From Actinomycetota bacterium (GTDB lineage: Bacteria > Actinomycetota > AC-67): a DNA stretch of 64,000 nucleotides. Location: contig JBAZZY010000002.1 of assembly GCA_041658565.1 (NCBI GenBank), positions 62,001-126,000 of the forward strand. Direction: 5' to 3'. Both the position numbers and the translations under genes were made by a program. Below the pieces are notes generated by a model. It had not been told where the DNA came from. It ran no database searches and saw nothing but the letters and a program-made list of their open reading frames with translations. Positions 16,596 to 25,589 of the stretch are shown in pieces (within the stretch, counting starts at the first letter, position 1; each line of letters opens with the position of its first letter).

Positions 16596-18149
16596 GTGGG
16601 AGGGCCTCCTGTTCGTGCGGACCGAATCCGTCGGTATGTAGTCGCCTTCTGCCCTCGCTGTCACGAGGAGAACCCGGCGCTTCCTCTGCAAGAAGTCGCG
16701 CGCCTCAGCGGTTACCTGTCAGAGCAAGACGGCCGCGTTTGGCTCGTGCGCGGGTGCCCCAAGCACGGGCGAATCGCAACGCTCTATCAACAAGACGCTG
16801 CGATCCTGGACTACCTGGAGGAGTGGACGGCGCCGACCAAGCGTCACACCCCGGACACCCCTGGGAACTTCGATCCGGTTCCGGCGTGCTACGCGCGCGG
16901 TCTGGGCGAGATGCAAACGCAACACACCTGCATCCTGCTGGCCGATGTCACCGACAGTTGCGACCTTCGCTGCCCGACCTGTTTCGCGTCGGGGTCGCCG
17001 GACCTTGAGGGTTTCGCCGACGTTTCCGAGGTGCTCGCGGCCGTCGATCGCCGGATCTCGCTGGAGGACGGGTATCTGGATGTGCTCATGGTGAGCGGCG
17101 GAGAGCCTACGCTGCACCCGAAACTCACCGATCTGCTGGAGCGCGCGATGGAGCGCAACATCACGCGGATCCTTCTGAACACAAACGGGATCTCGATCGC
17201 GCGCGACGACGCCTTGCTGTCGTTCCTGGAGCGGCACAACCAACGGCTCGAGGTGTACCTACAGCACGACGGCTTCCGTGAGGCGACTCATCGCTTCCAT
17301 CGGGGCGGCGATCTGCGGGACATCAAGCAACGTGCGCTCGGGCGCTTGAGCGATGCCGGAGTGTTCACAACCTTGGTGATGACTGCGCGCGCCGGAGTAA
17401 ACGACGACGAGATAGGCGACGTCGTTCGACTCGCGCTCGATACTGCGTTCGTGGGTGGCCTATGCATCCAGCCGGCCTTCGGATCGGGACGCGGCGCGCG
17501 TATCGATTCCGGCGACAGGCTGACATCCACGGGAGTCTTGCGGCGTCTGGGACCACAGACGTCCGATGTGATCACCTGGCGGGATCTCACCGCGCTTCCG
17601 TGCTCGCATCCGCACTGCGCAGCGGTCGGCTACATGTTTCGGATGGACGACGGGGCATGGCGTTCGCTAACGGGGTTGATCGGCCACGACCAGTTGAAGG
17701 CGAACCTTGGTCTGGTGAGCAACCGGATGCTGGATCCGGATTTGAGCGACGAGTTGCAGACGCTTGCGAAGGAGTCGCTGATGGGGTTGCTGAGCGAGCA
17801 GTCCTCGCTGACGCACCCGGCCATTCGAAGGATGCTCTCCGTCGTCGACGGCGCGTGCGATCTGGGCATGGGCGGGCTCTTGCGGCGCGCGGGATCCGCA
17901 CTGGGCGGCCGCCGCAAACTCCGTGAGATGCTTGCGCGCCGAGTGAAGCGAATCACCGTGAAGCCGTTCATGGACCTCGACACGATGATCGAGGAGCGAC
18001 TGCTGCAATGCTGCGTTCATGTCGCGACCACCGGAAGCTGTGGTCCTCAAGCGATTCCGTTTTGCGCGGCGCAGGCGTGGCCCGGCCTCGGCGCGATGAA
18101 GTTCGGCACCGCGGCCGGGCCCGCCTTGCGTCAGGCGACGGTCTTGTAG
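16596..18149 (+). CDS. Radical SAM protein of the Tes / MJ0619-like family
   Basis: The 517-aa enzyme starts at GTG with GGAGG 7 bases upstream. Its N-terminus has a metal-binding module (C19PRC22 and C54PKH57G). Then comes the radical SAM motif CDLRCPTC (C122, C126, C129), the GGE motif in VSGGEPTLHPKL, and a Cys-rich C-terminus with QCCVHV and IPFCAAQAW. This layout matches the family of archaeal tetraether synthase Tes, which joins lipid tails by C-C bonds, and MJ0619-like radical SAM methylases. Assignment is by motif order from memory. In an operon with Lgt-like, ICMT-like and small membrane proteins, a role in modifying or cross-linking membrane lipid chains is the leading hypothesis. 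Another radical SAM methylase activity is possible. Confidence 0.82.
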   Translation: MGGPPVRADRIRRYVVAFCPRCHEENPALPLQEVARLSGYLSEQDGRVWLVRGCPKHGRIATLYQQDAAILDYLEEWTAPTKRHTPDTPGNFDPVPACYARGLGEMQTQHTCILLADVTDSCDLRCPTCFASGSPDLEGFADVSEVLAAVDRRISLEDGYLDVLMVSGGEPTLHPKLTDLLERAMERNITRILLNTNGISIARDDALLSFLERHNQRLEVYLQHDGFREATHRFHRGGDLRDIKQRALGRLSDAGVFTTLVMTARAGVNDDEIGDVVRLALDTAFVGGLCIQPAFGSGRGARIDSGDRLTSTGVLRRLGPQTSDVITWRDLTALPCSHPHCAAVGYMFRMDDGAWRSLTGLIGHDQLKANLGLVSNRMLDPDLSDELQTLAKESLMGLLSEQSSLTHPAIRRMLSVVDGACDLGMGGLLRRAGSALGGRRKLREMLARRVKRITVKPFMDLDTMIEERLLQCCVHVATTGSCGPQAIPFCAAQAWPGLGAMKFGTAAGPALRQATVL

Positions 18150-18299
18150 GTCCGCGTGTAGCAGTCCGCTTCGTCGACGAGGCAGATCGTGACCACGGCT
18201 TCGTTGCCGGCAAGGTTTTGACCTGTGACAAATCGGGAAAAGGGAACTGCGCCTGCGCGTCGAAACGAAAGGGACCTGGTCCGATTGAGGGGAGCGATC

Positions 18300-20564
18300 G
18301 TGGTCCGAGTTCGACGTTTGCTGTTGGGGTTCCTTTCCGTTGCGCTGCTGGTTGCATCGACGTCCGCAGGCGCAGCCCCAGGGTCGCTGGACGGGGCGCT
18401 CCGGATTCCGTGCGATCCGCTCGATCGCGCGCAGTGTTTGCTGCCCTTCCCCAACGACCGCTTCACGCGGATCGACCCCACGGCCGTGACCGGCCGGAGG
18501 ATCGACTTCCTTGCGGCCGAGATGCCGCGAAGCATCGCCGGCAAGCCGATCGATCCGACCGAGTGGAATCGCAACGATGGGTTCTCTCCGGGGTCGGCAG
18601 TCTTGGCGTTCGTGCCTGGAATCGACCTGCATCGGACGTGGGGAACCGCGGATCTGGTGGCTCCCGGGGTCGGAGGTCCCAACGACCCGCGCGATCACTT
18701 GGCCGACATCGGTCGTTACGAGGCGGTCGACGCGCCGGTTCTGCTGATCGACGCTGCGACCGGTGAGCGCCGGCCGTTCTGGTCCGAGTTGGACATGAAC
18801 GCCGCGACCACCAGCGACGAGCGTCTGCTGATCCTTCGCCCGGCCGTGAACTTCTTGGAAGGCCACACTTACCTCGTGGCGTTGCGTGACATGCGGGACT
18901 CGCAGGGGAACATCATTCCCGCGGGTCCGCAGTTCACGGCGTATCGCGACAACACCGTCGGTCCGGTCGGAGACCCGACGTTTGAGGAATCCCGGCGCGC
19001 CGAAGTGAGCGGAATCATCGGGCGGGTCGAGACGGCCGAGCGCGCGCGCGGCAACCCCTTCGATCGTTCGGCGCTGTTCCTTGCATGGCAGTTCACCATT
19101 GCCTCCGGCCGCAACCTCAGTGAGCGCGTTCTGCACATTCGCGATGACGCTTTCGCGCAGCTCGGCGACGTTGATCTCGCCGATGGCGTGATCCAGGGTG
19201 TCGCGCCGCGCTTCGCGGTCACGCGTGTGACCCCCAAGGACGGGGACTCGACTCGGCTTCGCCAGGTGGAGGGCACGATCACTGTTCCGAACTACCTCGA
19301 TCGTCCTCCGCAGCCCGCGGAGGCCGACACGGGCGATATCCCAAGCGAAGTACTCCAGGCGATTCCCGGCGCGCGCTTCGTGTACGGACTCGACGGATTG
19401 CCCAGGCAAAACCCTGCGATCCCTACGATCGACGTACCGTTCGTGTGCACGGTGCCACGTGTGTCCACGGCCCAGGCCCCGGCCCACCCCACGCTGTACG
19501 GTCACGGGTTGCTCGGGAGTCGCTTCGAATCCACCGGCGGATCGACCGACCGCGATCGCGAGCGCAACTTCATGCCGTGCGCGACGAACTGGATGGGCTT
19601 TGCCGGATACGACCTGGCAAATGCGGTCGCGACGCTGATGGATCCTTCGAACATGCCGTCGATGGCCGACCGATCCCAGCAGGGGTTCGTGAACTTCCTG
19701 TACCTCGGGCGCGCGCTGGCGCATTCGAAGGGGCTGTCGACCGACCCGGCGTTCCAGGACGACGAAAAGCAGCCGCTATTTCTCACGAATGAACTGTTCT
19801 ACGACGGCAACAGCCAGGGCGGGATCATGGGCGGAGCGCTGACGGCCCTCGCGGTGGACTTCACGCGCGCCACGCTCGGCGTCACCGGAATGAACTACTC
19901 CACGCTGCTCAATCGCTCCGTCGACTGGGAGGGTCCTCTGTTCGATCCTGAGAACCCGGATATTCCGTCGTATTCATCGGCCGTCTACACGATGTTCCCA
20001 GACAAGCAGCAGCAGCAGATCGTCATGGACTTGCTGCAAATGCTCTGGGATCGGGCGGAAGCCGACGGCTACGCGCAGCACATGACATCGGATCCGTATC
20101 CCAATACGCCGGCGCACCAAGTCTTGATGCACTCGGCGGTCGGGGACTTTCAAGTCGCGAATTCCGCGGCCGAGGTCGAGGCGCGCACGGTGGGCGCGCG
20201 CGTCATGGACACGGCTTTGATGCCCGGACGTCACTGGTCGATCGATAACAAAGTCTTTGGGCTCCAAGGCTTTCCGCGGAACGGCGATGACGAGATCCAG
20301 CCGTGGAACGGGTCGGCCCTGGTCTTCTGGGACTCGGGGAACCTGCGGCCGCCGAACGCCAACGTGCCGCCGGCCGAAGATGGCGGGGACCCGCACGAGG
20401 ACCCACGCCGCGACCCGAATGCCGCGGACCAAAAGGTGACGTTCTGGTTGACCGGCAACATCATCGACGTGATGTCGGGCGGACCCTACCTGGCCTGCCG
20501 GCCTGGGTATTCGGACACGATCCCGCGCGTGCCGGAGCAGTTCGGCGGCTTCGACTGGTGTTGA
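18300..20564 (+). CDS. Large secreted alpha/beta-hydrolase-like protein
   Basis: The 754-aa protein starts at GTG after GAGGGGAG. A signal peptide follows (VRVRRLLLGFLSVALLVAST, cleavage near AGAAPG). The N-terminal part begins with CDPLDRAQCLLPFPNDRFT, a marker of bacterial secreted proteins of unknown function related to virulence-factor-lipase N-domains. The middle has a lipase-like HGLLGS and a nucleophile elbow GNSQGG (YDGNSQGGIMG), then late acidic and His positions. It probably hydrolyses an ester outside the cell; the substrate is unknown. It is followed 23 bases later by a secreted alpha-galactosidase. Confidence 0.7.
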   Translation: MVRVRRLLLGFLSVALLVASTSAGAAPGSLDGALRIPCDPLDRAQCLLPFPNDRFTRIDPTAVTGRRIDFLAAEMPRSIAGKPIDPTEWNRNDGFSPGSAVLAFVPGIDLHRTWGTADLVAPGVGGPNDPRDHLADIGRYEAVDAPVLLIDAATGERRPFWSELDMNAATTSDERLLILRPAVNFLEGHTYLVALRDMRDSQGNIIPAGPQFTAYRDNTVGPVGDPTFEESRRAEVSGIIGRVETAERARGNPFDRSALFLAWQFTIASGRNLSERVLHIRDDAFAQLGDVDLADGVIQGVAPRFAVTRVTPKDGDSTRLRQVEGTITVPNYLDRPPQPAEADTGDIPSEVLQAIPGARFVYGLDGLPRQNPAIPTIDVPFVCTVPRVSTAQAPAHPTLYGHGLLGSRFESTGGSTDRDRERNFMPCATNWMGFAGYDLANAVATLMDPSNMPSMADRSQQGFVNFLYLGRALAHSKGLSTDPAFQDDEKQPLFLTNELFYDGNSQGGIMGGALTALAVDFTRATLGVTGMNYSTLLNRSVDWEGPLFDPENPDIPSYSSAVYTMFPDKQQQQIVMDLLQMLWDRAEADGYAQHMTSDPYPNTPAHQVLMHSAVGDFQVANSAAEVEARTVGARVMDTALMPGRHWSIDNKVFGLQGFPRNGDDEIQPWNGSALVFWDSGNLRPPNANVPPAEDGGDPHEDPRRDPNAADQKVTFWLTGNIIDVMSGGPYLACRPGYSDTIPRVPEQFGGFDWC

Positions 20565-20587
20565 TGCAAGGCGTTCGAGGAGGAGCA

Positions 20588-21832
20588 ATGCGGAGCCGAA
20601 TCGCAATACTCATCACTGCGGCAGCGATGGTCTTTCCGGTGGCGTCGCCGGCGGCGTCCCACGCGCTCGACGACGGACTCGCGCAGACGCCTCCGATGGG
20701 CTGGAATCCGTGGAACGCCTTCGGGTGCGACATCACAGAGGATCTGATCCGGGAAACGGCGGATGCAATGGCCGAGAAGTTGCAGGGCGCCGGATACGAG
20801 TACCTGGTTCTCGATGATTGTTGGATGGCTCCGGCTCGCGGCGCGGACGGGAACTTGCTGCCGGACCCAATCCGCTTTTCTCACGGAATCAAGGCTTTAG
20901 CCGACTACGTGCACGGCTTGGGTTTGAAGATTGGGATCTATCAAGATGCCGGCTTGCTCACGTGTCAGCGGTTGCCCGGCAGTTACGGGTTCTACGAGCA
21001 GGATGCCAAGACGTTTGCAGCCTGGGGCATCGATTACCTGAAGTTCGACTGGTGCTTCGCGAACGTCGACAACATCCCGTATGCGTGTTCGGCCGTCGGT
21101 CTGAGCATCCAGACGTGCTTGGAGGTTTGGCCGAAAGGGCTCGGCGCCGGATTCAACCAGGCGACTGCGTACGCAATGATGCGCGACGCTATCGCTGCTG
21201 CCGGACGCCCAATGGTGTTTAGTATCTGTTCGTGGGGATCGGGTGATCCTTGGCTGTGGGGCAAGAACACCGGCCACTTGTGGCGCACAACTCCCGACAT
21301 CGAAGCGAATTGGGAGAGTATCGTCGGGATCATCGACCAGAACGCGGACCTCGCGCCGTACGCCGGACCGGGTGGGTGGAACGACCCGGACATGCTCGAG
21401 GTCGGCGTCGGCTCGGTTACGCCGGTGGAGGGGCGCGCGCACTTCAGCATGTGGGCGATGATGGCCGCCCCGCTGATGGCCGGAAACGATCTGCGCACGA
21501 TGCCGGATGAGACCCTGAACATCCTCACCAACACAGAGGTGATCGCCGTCGATCAGGACCCGCTGGGCGAGCAAGGCGTGCGAATTCTCGACGACGGAGA
21601 CCACGAGGTGTGGCGTAAGCGCTTGGCCGACGGCGGGCGCGCGGTCGTGCTTCTAAACCGAGGAGCGGCCGCCGCGGAGATGAGCGTGACGGCGGCGCAA
21701 CTCGGACTTGGGCCCGCTGCTTCGTACCATGTCCACGACCTTTGGGCTGGGACGGCGAGTGGGGTCGAGGGCGCCATCACGGTTACGGTCGAGCCGCACG
21801 GGGCAGCGATGTTCCGAGTGAACGCCGCGTAG
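20588..21832 (+). CDS. Secreted GH27 alpha-galactosidase
   Basis: The 414-aa enzyme has a perfect GGAGG site and a signal peptide (IAILITAAAMVFPVASPAASHA). The GH27 pattern is complete: TPPMGWNPWNAFGCDI at the mature N-terminus, LVLDDCWM, the nucleophile D154 in YLKFDWC, SICSWG, the acid/base D237 in LWRTTPDI, and GGWNDPDMLEVG. A C-terminal antiparallel beta domain completes it. Length and order match alpha-galactosidases that remove terminal alpha-1,6- or alpha-1,4-galactose. N-acetylgalactosaminidase activity cannot be excluded. It sits between a secreted esterase-like protein and a WS/DGAT gene on the same strand. Confidence 0.93.
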   Translation: MRSRIAILITAAAMVFPVASPAASHALDDGLAQTPPMGWNPWNAFGCDITEDLIRETADAMAEKLQGAGYEYLVLDDCWMAPARGADGNLLPDPIRFSHGIKALADYVHGLGLKIGIYQDAGLLTCQRLPGSYGFYEQDAKTFAAWGIDYLKFDWCFANVDNIPYACSAVGLSIQTCLEVWPKGLGAGFNQATAYAMMRDAIAAAGRPMVFSICSWGSGDPWLWGKNTGHLWRTTPDIEANWESIVGIIDQNADLAPYAGPGGWNDPDMLEVGVGSVTPVEGRAHFSMWAMMAAPLMAGNDLRTMPDETLNILTNTEVIAVDQDPLGEQGVRILDDGDHEVWRKRLADGGRAVVLLNRGAAAAEMSVTAAQLGLGPAASYHVHDLWAGTASGVEGAITVTVEPHGAAMFRVNAA

Positions 21833-21891
21833 GTCTTGCGCTACCGCCTGGAATAACGGCATTGTTGACACAGTCGAGCGAGGGGGGAGCC

Positions 21892-23283
21892 ATGCCCGAC
21901 CGTCTGACCGCAATGGATGCGCAGTTTCTGTATTTGGAGAAGCCGGCGGTTCACATGCACGTTGCAGGTGTCGCGATTCTAGATCCAACGACGCGCCCGC
22001 AAGGACGCCTCACGATCGAGGACATCCGCGAACTGATCCTGCATCGGATTCACCTTGTCCCACGCTTTCGTCAAAGGGTTGCGTTCCTGCCCTACAACCT
22101 TGGCCGGCCGATGTGGGTGGACGACGATCGCTTCGACATCGACTTCCACTTGCGGCGCACGGCGCTGCCCGAACCCGGTGGCCGACGCGAACTGAACGAG
22201 TTTGTTCAGCGGGTGTCGTCGCGGCAATTGGATCGTTCGAAGCCCTTGTGGGAGATGTACTTGATCGAGGGGCTCGAGGACGGACACGTTGCGATTCTGT
22301 GGAAGTCCCACCACGCGATGATCGACGGGATGAGCGGTGTAGACATAGCGACGGTGTTGTTCGACTTCACTCCGGAGCCGCGCGCGGTCGAGCCGGAGCC
22401 GTGGACACCTCGCCCTACGGCGTTGAGCGAGTTGATGCGCCACTGGGTCGTGGACTCGGTGACGCACCCGGTCGAGGCGGCGGTCGAGCGCGCGCAGGGA
22501 GCGTTGCGCGCACCGCGTGATGCGGCGGCGCAACTGCGCCAAGTTCTCGGTGGAATCGGTTCGCTCGCGGGCTCGTGGCAGGCACCGCGAAGCCCCTTCA
22601 ACGTGTCGATCGGACCCAACCGTCGTTTCGCGACCGCGGAGGCTCCGGTCGCCGATGCGAAGGAGATCAAGAACGCGCTCGGCGGGACAGTCAACGACGT
22701 CATCCTGGCGGTAACGGCCGGCGCGTTGCGTCGTCTTCTGGTCGAGCGCGGAGAGGCTCCGCCTGATGGTTCGAGGCTGCGCGCGATGGTGCCGATCTCG
22801 ACTCGCGACATCTCGCAGCGAATGGCGCTCGGGAACCGGATCTCGATGTTCTTCGTCGATCTTCCCGTAGGACCGATCGATCCCGCCGAACGGTTGAAGC
22901 AAATCACCGCGGCTACGCGCGATCTGAAGGAATCGAAGCAGGCCGTAGGCGCGGCGTCGATCATGGGCGTTGGGCGTTGGGCGCCGCCGACACTGCACGC
23001 GCTGACGTCCAGGTTGGTCGCGCGCCAGCGTTTCGCGAACGCCATCGTGTCGAATGTGCCCGGACCGCAAGTTTCGCTGTACCTGGCCGGCGCGCGCATG
23101 GTGGTCACGTTCCCCGTCATGCCGCTCGCCGAAACCATGGCTCTGTCGGTCGCGATAACGAGTCTGTCGGGCATCATGGGATTCGGGTTCACCGGCGACT
23201 GGGATGCCGTTCCCGATATCGACACGCTGGCCGACGGTGTGCTCTCCTCCGTCGAAGAGCTGAAGAAGTCCGCAGGCGTATAG
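21892..23283 (+). CDS. Wax ester synthase / diacylglycerol O-acyltransferase (WS/DGAT)
   Basis: The 463-aa protein has the family N-terminus RLTAMDAQFLYLE and the acyltransferase motif HHAMIDG (H140, H141, D145, G146). It also has the conserved GGTVNDVILA, the MVPISTR segment, and NAIVSNVPGPQVSLYLAGAR near the C-terminus. The ATG at 21892 follows AGGGGGGAG. The enzyme makes triacylglycerol or wax esters from acyl-CoA at the membrane, typical of actinobacterial storage-lipid metabolism. A strong bidirectional hairpin follows at 23291-23314. Confidence 0.95.
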   Translation: MPDRLTAMDAQFLYLEKPAVHMHVAGVAILDPTTRPQGRLTIEDIRELILHRIHLVPRFRQRVAFLPYNLGRPMWVDDDRFDIDFHLRRTALPEPGGRRELNEFVQRVSSRQLDRSKPLWEMYLIEGLEDGHVAILWKSHHAMIDGMSGVDIATVLFDFTPEPRAVEPEPWTPRPTALSELMRHWVVDSVTHPVEAAVERAQGALRAPRDAAAQLRQVLGGIGSLAGSWQAPRSPFNVSIGPNRRFATAEAPVADAKEIKNALGGTVNDVILAVTAGALRRLLVERGEAPPDGSRLRAMVPISTRDISQRMALGNRISMFFVDLPVGPIDPAERLKQITAATRDLKESKQAVGAASIMGVGRWAPPTLHALTSRLVARQRFANAIVSNVPGPQVSLYLAGARMVVTFPVMPLAETMALSVAITSLSGIMGFGFTGDWDAVPDIDTLADGVLSSVEELKKSAGV

Positions 23284-23290
23284 GACGCTC

Positions 23291-23314
23291 GCGCGCGGCC
23301 GGACGGCCGCGCGC
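23291..23314. terminator. 10-bp GC hairpin between convergent genes
   Basis: GCGCGCGGCC and GGCCGCGCGC pair perfectly across a 4-base loop GGAC, 7 bases after the WS/DGAT stop and 50 bases from the 3' end of the convergent gene. It probably serves both transcripts; no T-tract. Confidence 0.55.
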
Positions 23315-23364
23315 CGCATTCCTGCGCGCGGGTGCTGTGAATCCTGCTGCGTAAGTCCCGGGCG

Positions 23365-24735
23365 TTAGCCGCGCACGAGGTAGCGCAAGAACGCGCGGCG
23401 TCCGGTGTGCGGCGCTGCCAGGATCGCCGCAGCCACTGGGTTGCGCCGGAAGGCCAGCAGCGGACCAAGTATCCCGGCCACCAGGACGGTGAGAAACGCT
23501 GCGGTTAGTCCCGGCCGGAAGTGGCGCACCATCACCCGGATGATCCGGAAGGCGGGGCCTGCCGCGTCGGCTTCCGGCGCTGGGGCGACTTCTTCCTCGG
23601 GCAACTCGAGCGGTGGACCCACCGGTGGCACGACGATGATCTCGCTACGCCGGACGATGTTCGGGTGCCGTTGCGGAGTGATTGGTTCGATACGCCGCGC
23701 CGACACGGTCACGTGCGCCCCGCCGAGAGCCATCTCTATGCCGGCGTCCTGTTGAGGCGTGCCCTCCACGGGCGTGCCCACCGTACGAAGAACCGTGACG
23801 ATCAGACTGCCGGCGTCGGCCTGGGCCGTTTCCCCGTCCTTGGTCGTGCCGGTGGCCGCCTGTACCAGTCTGAGTGTGATGCCGGCTCCGGCGAGAGCGT
23901 CGTCGATGGCTTGGTCCGGCGAGCGCCCCAGCGAGAACTGGGCGTTCTGGCCCGAGGCATGCACGCCGTCGGAGTCCAGAACCGCCGGCGTTCCGGCAAC
24001 CTCCAGTCCGACGATCTCGGTGCGCGCGTCGGCCTTAGCGCCGCCCTCGGTTCCTGTCGCGGTCGCGTTTGCGATCTGGCGTATCGATGCGATCTTGACG
24101 ACGCCTGCGATATCGATGCCGGTCGTCTCGCTCCAGGCCGTCGAGACGGCGCTTGCGGGAACGTCTGCGGTTCCTTCGGTGATGTCTACTCCGGAGTGAG
24201 ACCGAACGGCGCGCGCCACCACAGCGCCGTTGCCGATCGTGACGCGCGCGACGGACGCGTCGGCAACGCTTTCAGGCTTGGGCCGCGAGTGTGCTTCGAT
24301 CGTGCCACCTTCGACCGCCGCCGCGCCGGCGTCCTGGGCGACCATGTTCTGCGGACCGAAATCGCGCGGAAGACTCGGCGACGTGAGGTCGGTATCCGCC
24401 TTTTGAATCGACAGCGACGGGCCGTCGGGCTTGAGCAGTCCCTCGATGTATCCGGCGTTCAACACGGCCGACATCGCGTGACCCCCATATGGCGAATTCG
24501 CGGCCGTCGCGAAGGTATGGCCGACGGTGAGCCTGATCGGGAGTTGCTGGAAGTACGGTGCCGGTCGTGGACCGTATGCTTCGGATTCCCCATCCAGCGA
24601 CGCGGTGACGGTGGTGGGTGAGTCCTCGGCGCGCGCCTGTCCGGTGGCGAGCAGAGGAGCGCAGGTCGCCGCTAGCGCGACGGCGAAGCATGCGACTCGC
24701 CGGTCGTAACCCGAGCGCGTTCGACGAGGAATCAC
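23365..24735 (-). CDS. Secreted, C-terminally anchored protein of unknown function
   Basis: The 456-aa product begins with GTG overlapping the stop of the ABC ATPase gene (GTGA), so it is the last gene of the ABC operon. It has a signal peptide (ACFAVALAATCAPLLATGQA). A long beta-rich, Ala/Gly/Thr-rich body has repeated patterns such as VARVTIGNGAVVARA and VVKIASIRQIANATA. A Pro/Glu-rich linker follows (PPVGPPLELPEEEVAPAPEA), then one membrane helix (GLTAAFLTVLVAGILGPLLAF) and a basic tail. The pattern fits a wall-spanning surface protein. I do not recognise a named domain. Confidence 0.65.
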   Translation of the reverse strand: MIPRRTRSGYDRRVACFAVALAATCAPLLATGQARAEDSPTTVTASLDGESEAYGPRPAPYFQQLPIRLTVGHTFATAANSPYGGHAMSAVLNAGYIEGLLKPDGPSLSIQKADTDLTSPSLPRDFGPQNMVAQDAGAAAVEGGTIEAHSRPKPESVADASVARVTIGNGAVVARAVRSHSGVDITEGTADVPASAVSTAWSETTGIDIAGVVKIASIRQIANATATGTEGGAKADARTEIVGLEVAGTPAVLDSDGVHASGQNAQFSLGRSPDQAIDDALAGAGITLRLVQAATGTTKDGETAQADAGSLIVTVLRTVGTPVEGTPQQDAGIEMALGGAHVTVSARRIEPITPQRHPNIVRRSEIIVVPPVGPPLELPEEEVAPAPEADAAGPAFRIIRVMVRHFRPGLTAAFLTVLVAGILGPLLAFRRNPVAAAILAAPHTGRRAFLRYLVRG

Positions 24736-25589
24736 CTGGACGCACCTCCAGCGGTTTGTGCCGAAGAGCGCGCGGCGCGCGCGCTTCGGGATTTAGGTTT
24801 CTGCGCCGGGGCCGCTTCTTCCTGCTCTCCCAGGTACGAGGCGATTACCTCGGGGTGGGCTAGAACTTCTCGCGGCGGCCCCTCGGCGATGACGCGCCCG
24901 AGGTCCATTGCGTACATCCGGTCCGAAAGGCCCGAAATCAGGGGTATATCGTGTTCGATCATCAACATCGTGGTTCCGGTTTCCTCGCGGACGCGCTTAA
25001 GAAGCGGAGCGAGCGCTTCGGCTTCCCGTTGCGCGATCCCGCTCGCCGGCTCGTCGAGCAAGAGGAACTTCGGCGTTTGCACGAGCAGGCACGCAAGTTC
25101 GAGCATCCGAAGTGTCCCGAATGAAAGCGCTCCGGCTTTCGCTCCCAAGTACGGACTGAGATCGATCACGTCCATCGTGTGTTCGACGCGCTCGACGGCG
25201 GCACGTTCTGCGCGCACCGCGTCGGCGCGGCGCAGAGTGTGCGAGAACAGACCGTGGTGGCTGTGGCGGTGCGACGCGATCAGCAGGTTCTCGAGCACAG
25301 TGAGACTCGGGAACATCAGTGCCTGTTGGAACGTGCGCCCGAGGCCCAGCTCCGCGCGTTCGTACGGCAGGAGCCCGCCCAGATCCCGTCCGTCCAACGT
25401 TGCCTGTCCGGCGTCGGGCGCGACGAACCCGGAGATCGAGTTCAGCAGCGTGGTCTTTCCCGCGCCGTTCGGTCCGATGATGCCGACGATTTCGCCCGCA
25501 TCGACGTGCAGGGAAACTCCGTTCAGTACTCGCACTCCGCCGAAGGACAGGTCGATGCCTGCACACGCGAACAGGTGCTCGCTCGACAT
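24732..25589 (-). CDS. livG: LIV-type ABC transporter ATP-binding protein (LivG-like)
   Basis: The 285-aa ATPase has Walker A GPNGAGKTTLLN, Q-loop FQQALMFPSLTVLENL and Walker B FLLLDEPASGI. The signature is degenerate (LSFGTLRMLELA in place of LSGGQ), as often in LivG-type proteins (LSYGxxR). The switch His is in MIEHDI. Residues 255-285 form a basic extension (QKPKSRSARAARSS). The ATG at 25589 overlaps the LivM-like stop (TGATG). It pairs with the LivF-like ATPase at 30458 to energise the LivH/LivM permeases. Confidence 0.92.
   Translation of the reverse strand: MSSEHLFACAGIDLSFGGVRVLNGVSLHVDAGEIVGIIGPNGAGKTTLLNSISGFVAPDAGQATLDGRDLGGLLPYERAELGLGRTFQQALMFPSLTVLENLLIASHRHSHHGLFSHTLRRADAVRAERAAVERVEHTMDVIDLSPYLGAKAGALSFGTLRMLELACLLVQTPKFLLLDEPASGIAQREAEALAPLLKRVREETGTTMLMIEHDIPLISGLSDRMYAMDLGRVIAEGPPREVLAHPEVIASYLGEQEEAAPAQKPKSRSARAARSSAQTAGGASR

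Noticed and set aside
18131..18299. Minus-strand frame ending in TICLVDEADCYTRTYKTVA
   Set aside because: The last 35 residues look protein-like and could be a gene remnant, but there is no usable start and the rest is a shadow of the hydrolase gene.
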